This document shows positions 58,490 through 64,000 of a stretch of 64,000 bases of DNA, piece after piece. Positions within the stretch are counted from its first letter, which is position 1, and each line of letters starts with the position of its first letter. The notes below the pieces were generated by a model. The model did no database searches. It was not told the origin of the DNA and saw only the letters and a program-made list of their open reading frames with translations. The translations under genes and the position numbers were made by a program. This DNA is from Earliella scabrosa (taxonomy: Eukaryota; Basidiomycota; Agaricomycetes; Polyporales; Polyporaceae), in the NCBI GenBank assembly GCA_022605405.1, contig JABYQQ010000002.1:868001-932000 (forward strand), written 5' to 3'.

Positions 58490-59475
58490 CGTGAACCTCC
58501 CCCTTCAGGACGAGCGAGAGCTCGACCTCGTACTTGTCCACGACGTCGCCTTCATTCCCGACCCCGTCCTTGTCCCCGCTCGAGCTTGCTCGAGATCTCG
58601 TCCGCCGACCGTGACCTTGACCTCGAGGAAGAGCTCCTTCTCGACCTCGACCTCGACCTCGACCCCCAGTCCCCGACGCTCGCCTCGGCTCCGCTCGAGC
58701 TCACTCTTGGCGTCGTCCCCGACCTCCATCTCGACCCCGTCCCTGAACGGTGCCATCGAACTCGCACGCGAGCACGAGGCCGATGGCGAGCACGCCCCCC
58801 AGAACGAAGGGTTGCCATTGGATGCTTGGATGCTCCGTCGATCTGACACCGCACAGCTCGCCCGCCACGAGCCATGCAGTGAACAGGCTTGTCAAGGCCT
58901 CCCGGCCCTGTCCCTGCTCCTCTCGCCCTCGATGTCGTGCGACCTCGCTCGCGCTCTCGTTCTCGCTCTTGCACGCGTCCTCGCCCTCGTCCCCAACCCC
59001 GACCCCGGCCCCGGTTTCGACCTCCACTCGAGGACGAGCGAGAGAGCTCGACCTCGTCCCCTACCTCGTCCCGGCTCGAGCTCGCTCTTGACGGCGTCCC
59101 CGACCGAACTCGATCTCGTCCCTGTCCCCGTCCTCGCCCTCGTCCTCACACACACGACCCGACCTCGGGCGGACACGACTTCGTCACTGCCCTCAGCTTC
59201 TCGTGAACTCGCGGTACGCGTTTGCTCGCACTATGATTCCTATTACCAGCTGAATCTGACTAAGAACAGCTTTTTTCGCTCGCGTTGGACCTGTGCGAGC
59301 CGCACAGGTCCAATTTGAGTCGCTCGGGGCCCCCTTTGAAGAAGGACAGCCGCACTGGGCCGACAGTGGGATAGGCGCTGAGGGCCCTGTCCCAGTCCCC
59401 GTCCTCGACGTCGCTCTCCTCGCCCTCGCTCGCGAGTCGCCGTTGTCCTCGACCTCGCCCTAGCTCCTTCGTTGT
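58490..59475. repeat. Pyrimidine-rich low-complexity region (CTCGACCTCGTCC-type)
   Basis: Extended runs of ctcgacctcg and ctcgtcctcg words, the strand-inverse in composition of the purine-rich block at 49.2-49.9 kb. It holds a 343-codon plus-strand frame (58287-59318) that is purely compositional. Ordinary sequence interrupts at 58.74-58.91 kb. Confidence 0.75.
59285..59313. repeat. Perfect 13-bp hairpin with 3-nt loop
   Basis: ttggacctgtgcg and cgcacaggtccaa are separated by agc. It is not followed by a T run and is isolated from any gene model. Confidence 0.85.
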
Positions 59476-59776
59476 CCTCGTCCAACCTGCTCTCATGCGC
59501 CCTCGACCTCGACCCGGGCCTCGTGGACCGACACGAGCCCCGCTCGACGGGCGGGGTGAAGAACTCGACATCCGCAGCAAGATCGATGTCTCTCGCGCCC
59601 ACGAGGACAGGTAGCACCACCCGCCCACCGCGGGAAGAGTAGGAGCAGGAGCTGGACTGAGATCTTCGGGGAATTTGGTGAGTATTTTGCCTGTTCTATC
59701 CCACCTCTTCTCGCCTGGCGTGTGAACTGCCCACGCCCTCTGTACCTGGTCCCGAGTGGCTCCACAGCTCGTACAT

Positions 59777-59966
59777 GAGCTGTGCGAGCTGCCCAACAGC
59801 CTCACGGGGCTGAACGAGATGCGGGTGAAGAAGGACGGGGCGGTCCAGGCGAGGGGGGTGTTAGCGCCCAGCTGGTGGGCGCATTCGCCGCCTGCCGTCT
59901 GCCGTCCGCCGACCTTCTTCGCCTCCCGCTCGTCCAGCCCGGTGAGGCGTTGGGCAGCTCGCACAG
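59777..59966. repeat. Foldback: inverted repeat encoding LCELPNS-LTGLNE on both strands
   Basis: The left arm 59777-59836 (gagctgtgcgagctgcccaa ... tgaagaaggac) pairs with the right arm 59909-59966 (accttcttcgcctcccgctc ... ttgggcagctcgcacag), with about 70 bp between. The plus strand reads ELCELPNSLTGLNEMRVKKD; the minus strand of the other arm reads GLCELPNASPGW in one frame and RLTGLDEREAKKV in another. A third, direct copy of the inner part (ctgaacgagccgaaggtgaa) lies at 59997-60032. No complete gene contains it. Confidence 0.7.
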
Positions 59967-60405
59967 ACCGCGCAGTAGCTGCACGAAGTGTTTTTCTGGC
60001 TGAACGAGCCGAAGGTGAAGAAGGACCGCGCATGCAACCGGGAGGCTTGCCGCTACCGGCGATCCCGACTGCCTCGCGGTGTCCTTCCCCGAGAGCTCAG
60101 TGGCATCCTCGTTTTTCTAAGCGGAACACCTGGAGTTGTGCATGCGCGCAATCAGGGACTTGGCTGCCGCATGTGTTCGCGCTCTGCTCTCCAAACCCCA
60201 TCTCTCTCTCCCGCCAGCGTCCCGGGCCCAGAGATCTCGGACATGACGGCATTGATGCATTGATGCGTAACAAGTGTTGGGTGTGTCCGATGTCGCGTCC
60301 TTTTTGTCCTGCTTGTTGTCGTGTTCGCTTTTGTTTTCAGACATTCTCCGCGGGGCAACCGTCCGCTTTTGTTTTTTGACATATATTCTCACCTACGAGA
60401 GCCGC

Positions 60406-60416
60406 ATATATATATA
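60406..60416 (+). promoter_or_regulatory. TATA element
   Basis: atatatatata lies 40 bp upstream of the ATG at 60456. This argues against the in-frame ATG at 60423, which would fall too close to the TATA. Confidence 0.5.
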
Positions 60417-60455
60417 CCTTACATGCAAGGTGAGCGCACAAAGATTGAGCGCACA

Positions 60456-61502
60456 ATGGCGTCGACCAACTCAGGCTGGCCCTCCCATCTCCTCCAACCC
60501 ACTCTGGCGCAGGCGCCCCTTGCTGTCCTCTCCTCCCAAACAGATTTATCATTCTTCCGCAAGCGCCGGCCGCTGTTGCTTCACACCCGCCTGCGTACGT
60601 TCGTGAACGATCACGCGCGTCCGTATCGGTATCCCATGCGGATGCGCCCTGAGGGCTCCGAGTGGACTATATCCCGTTCCGACTCTTCCACCTCGGGTTG
60701 TCCATGGCGCGTGAAACCCTCCACTCGACAGACCCGCTTCCCATCCACATCCCGGATTGGTATTCCGTATGAAAGCTCCGGTGAGGAGGAGGAGGAGGAG
60801 GAGGGGGAGGAACAAGGCGGGCATCACGATATCAACAAGCTCCCACCACCCGACTCAGACGGCCTCATCCCTAAGCCGGATGGGGAAGTTGGTCGTCTGC
60901 AACGCGGGTATTCGTTGCTTCGCGTCCTTGGCTGGTCTCCAAAATTCTACAAGGGGCTCAAGAAACGCGTCAACACGGACGTCAGCGTGTACCTCAATCA
61001 TGCTCGCAGTGCATCAAACCAGCCCGCTGGTAGCATCGAGGGTTTGACTAAGTTGGTATGTGGTCGTGGTTCTTCTATTCTCGTCGCCGCCCTGGACTCA
61101 GGCTCATTGCATCTCCAGATCCTGGCGGACTACCCAAAGATCGCCGCGACATATCGGGATGGTTGGCCTATTACCGATCTCATCCGCCTTCGGCTTAAGT
61201 ACACCTCAGGTCGCATCGCTGTGAATCGCCTAGTGGATCAAGGCAAAGGTTATCCGAAGTCCATCGAAGACGCGTTGGTATGTATCTATCCCCCCAGACC
61301 ATCAGGCTCGAGAGGGTCCTAACAACCATTCTGTTAGTCCCGACTGCAATCAACCAGTTCGTCCAGCTTGCCTGCGCCTGCGCCGCAACGACGGAGAGGC
61401 AGGGCGAAGGAGAAGGCACCAGACTCTAGTAGGAAGGGAAAGGGGAAGGAGGTTGATAGGGAAGTTGACAGGGAAGTTAGCACTGATGAGACTAGCGACT
61501 AG
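60456..61502 (+). CDS. Agaricomycete hypothetical protein, three exons
   Basis: Exons 60456-61055, 61119-61277 and 61338-61502 total 924 nt (307 aa). The first intron is 63 bp, a multiple of three and without a stop, so unspliced message also stays in frame; its gtatgt donor and ctccag acceptor, plus family resemblance across the junction, favour splicing. Blocks: LRTFVNDHARPYRYPMRMRP, a Glu-rich run near residue 115, LIPKPDGEVGRLQRGYSLLR, LGWSPKFYKGLKKRV, DGWPITDLIRLRLKYTSGR. A basic C-terminus (RRRGRAKEKAPDSSRKGKGK) could act as nuclear localisation signal. The family is common in mushrooms and of unknown function. In-frame upstream ATG at 60423 is possible but less likely given the TATA position. 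Confidence 0.75.
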
Positions 61503-62555
61503 ATTTCTCTGGATAGTCGGGATACGTCAAGGGCCCGGAGCGGATTGATTGATATCGCGGTGTGCGGGTTGGCTTGTGATCCCGGACTCCCTCTTCAGCA
61601 AGGTGAGTCGCGCATAGTCATGACTATGGTCGGGCCCGCTGTGGGCCCGACCTCCAGTCGTCGCCACCGTGCTCGGCATGATCGAACTTGCGAGCAGCGA
61701 ACATTGGGCGATGGATACGAGCTGGTGATCGTCCAAACAGGTCGTTAGGGGGAGAGGTTGATGGCATTACGAGTGTTCTTTGTTCGCTGCCAGTTCACCC
61801 CCCGGCCCTGAGCCGAATCTTGACCCTAGCAACGAGTTGTATTTGCGGAATATGCAGCTCATGACGGGTACGCAGCTGATTGAAGGGGAGGGAAACTTGG
61901 CGACGGCCGCGACAACGACAATGCTCAAATCTAAAAATTTCAACGCCGGCCAAAAACTCACTACGCCGTCTGGTACTTCTCCCCCTCGGCAGCGTCGACC
62001 CCTGTGATGGTGGTGGATGGACACTGGAGTCTGGACGAAGTCGTGCTCATGCTTATTCCGGTTGTCGTCGTTCCGCTCGTGGACGTCGACGCCGTCGAGG
62101 GTGTGGATGCGCCCGTGGCTGTTGGAAGGCACAGCTCAGTCGGGCGTGTACAGCGCCGAGCGGGACTTATCGCAGGGAATGGACGCGGTCGCGAACGGAC
62201 GCATGCTTGTCGCGGGATTCTGCCGCGATGGCGCTGTCGCCTGTCGCCTCTACAAGGAAACAAGGAACTACAGGTTGCTTGTACCCACGTCGTTTGAGTA
62301 TATGGAGCTGAGCTCGCCTCAGCGTTTGAAGATGACAGAAGGGATATGATCAATTGCTTTTACATGGGTTATTCTCATATCACCAATGCAGTATGCGAAG
62401 CTCCACTTCAGATATTGTCGACAACGAATTGGACGATCCGCGGCCGTATAGAACCTCGCCACATGGACTGCACCCCGACCAACAAAATTCGGTGAGCAGA
62501 CTCGCCCGTCCACTGCCGTGTTATCAGTCTCTGCTCCTGCTCATGCGCCTGGTGA
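61503..62555. other. No confident gene; coding-like remnant
   Basis: Plus-strand pieces YLRNMQLMTGTQLIEGEG (61.84-61.9 kb) and VYSAERDLSQGMDAVANGRM ... CRLYKETRNYRLLVPTSF (62.15-62.3 kb) look like parts of a decayed gene. No continuous spliced model was found. Confidence 0.35.
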
Positions 62556-63929
62556 TCATATTGTACTCACCACCGTCACCACCACGAAAACAATGAGCAC
62601 GATCCATAACACCTTGCGGATACTATCCAACAAATGTTCGGTGCCAGCTCCAGTCGCCTCGCTAATGGCTGACTTGTGCGATGTGCCCCCGGGTCGCGCC
62701 TTGTGGTCCACGCGCACCCAGATCGACATTGACGGGCGACCGTTCGAGGATGTCGCACAGACTATGGTGGATGTTCTGCCGTCCCAGTGCGCCTACACGC
62801 CAGATAAGCGACGTCCGCGTCCTACCGTACACCGCACACCGGTCTACGCACTGCTATGCTTTGGACCGTACCGCAGACGTCGTGTTGCAGGACGTCTATC
62901 GGTTGGCCCCCCTTCTTCTCAAAGACGTACACGCGTCCATGATTACTGCCGACGATGACCACTCTGCGCCCTTCGCCGAAGATGACAGGTCGGGGCAATG
63001 AGGTGAGTGAGTCTTCGATCTCGTATGTTGCGATCGTTGCTCCGCTCGACAGTTGATGGAGGCTAAAGCCATCCACACTGCTGATGAGAGCGTGTCCCTT
63101 GCCTTCGTCGATTGTTGCACTCCCACTGCTGCAGGGTCAGCTGAGAGTTGGTCACCAAGGAATGTCAGCCACTCACATCACGTCCGCCAGGGGCTTCGGC
63201 TGGCCGATCACATCACCTGTCTCTCCGTTGACCGTGTACCTATGATCTTCGGTGAGCTGTGTGGCAGGTAGCGGAAATGTCATCTCACATGAAGCCATTG
63301 TGGAGGCTTAGCACCCGTATGTTGTTGTTGTCCTGGTATGACATCGCTCGTGGGATTACTACGAACGAGCTGATTCCAAATATGCCCGTGGTAGTATCTC
63401 CCCCGTCGTAATTAAAGGAGACGATGTTGCAATCCAGCGTACCGACCGCCAGACGGAAGCCATTCTCTTGTCCCCTAGACGCGATGCTGATGATTTCACT
63501 GCCTCCGCGCACTCGGAGCCGGACGCGGTGTTCGAACTTCTGTCAAACGGGTGAGTGTGGTGTGGTCTTTCATCATCCCACGTCACGTACATGCTCGAGA
63601 TTGTCCCAAATGTGTACATATCCGTAAGACGTACCGAACATCAGCAGTTTGAGATTCAACCAGTGCATCGTCGTAACTGCGCCATCGACTTGACGGAAGT
63701 ATTGAGGTGTTTCTCGCAGCTCACCGGTCTCGGTGGCTCGTACTAGCGGCTGCTTCTCGCCTGTGCACGATGAGCGCCCGTCACCAGGAACATGCATCCA
63801 ACACTTACCTCCAAACGCGATGTTACGCCCACAGGGAGATAGGGCGACTGTATAGATTGGCTGATCAACGTCGATGCGACTTGCGCATCGATACTGGGAC
63901 CCGTCCTTGCGATGATCAGAGAGATTCAT
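62556..63929 (-). CDS. WD40-repeat protein with C-terminal membrane segment, six exons
   Basis: Exons 63929-63809, 63760-63591, 63539-63315, 63256-63177, 63125-62826 and 62775-62556 total 1116 nt (371 aa), with all introns GT-AG and in phase. The protein starts MNLSDHRKDGSQYRCASRID. Beta-propeller blades read PIYTVALSPCGRNIAFGG, MFGTSYGYVHIWDNLEH (WD at about 90), ISIASRGQENGFRLAVGTLD, ALISSVDGFSLHQLSSG, VVIVGSNHGRVYVFEKKGG and TIVCATSSNGRPSMSIWVRV. It ends in a single hydrophobic helix (VLWIVLIVFVVVTVVSTI), predicting a tail-anchored scaffold protein. This combination matches an expanded Agaricomycete WD40 group. In-frame ATGs lie 36 and 45 nt further upstream (about 63965-63971), so the start is the least certain part. 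Otherwise intact. Confidence 0.85.
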
Positions 63930-64000
63930 GCAGAACCTGTGAATGAGGGACAAGTAGGACATGTAGGACATGTTGTCGGTGGGAGGCGTCTCGAGGTAGC

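Noticed and set aside
58287..59318. 343-codon plus-strand frame
   Set aside because: It lies in pyrimidine-rich simple sequence; all frames are open and the composition is purely repeat-driven.

Overview
The window is nuclear DNA of a filamentous basidiomycete, most likely an Agaricomycete of polypore type. The evidence is pervasive 48-63 bp GT-AG introns, GC-rich coding exons, an Agaricomycete-style Plavaka transposase, a Tnp2 (CACTA-type) transposase, and several protein families that I recognise only as mushroom-wide hypothetical proteins. No prokaryotic, organellar or viral gene was seen. Gene models were built by hand from splice sites. Where exon lengths are quoted they sum to a multiple of three.

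Layout. 1-6.9 kb: a conserved eight-exon minus-strand CstF-64/Rna15 gene (1375-2948), then degraded sequence and a relic Plavaka 3' end (about 5.44-5.93 kb). 6.9-20 kb: Agaricomycete-specific genes (6893-9679, 11332-12235, 16999-17799, 18968-19975), a decayed gene (12.66-14.8 kb) and a small outlying block of a satellite repeat (10.1-10.5 kb). 20.3-29.2 kb: a transposon-rich zone with a 5'-truncated Plavaka transposase, a fragment resembling fungal Tet-like 2-oxoglutarate oxygenases, and an apparently intact 1173-residue Tnp2 transposase gene. 29.6-48 kb: intact-looking accessory genes (a nuclease-like fold protein with a substituted active-site motif, a six-exon gene, a coiled-coil gene, a membrane protein, a small four-exon gene), with another Plavaka tail, a MITE-like foldback and a perfect 23-bp hairpin at 38.3-39.8 kb.

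49-60 kb: the most unusual part. A 6.45-kb tandem array (50487-56940) is built from 93-, 108- and 204-bp units, nearly all multiples of three. It is flanked on the left by purine-rich and on the right by pyrimidine-rich low-complexity DNA, and it runs directly into a pseudogene whose visible lesions are all compatible with C:G to T:A change. 60-64 kb: a hypothetical three-exon gene and a complete six-exon WD40-repeat gene with a C-terminal membrane segment.

The genes do not form a pathway. Housekeeping genes at the two ends (RNA 3'-end processing, beta-propeller protein) bracket about 55 kb of accessory sequence shaped by DNA transposons, satellite expansion and decay.
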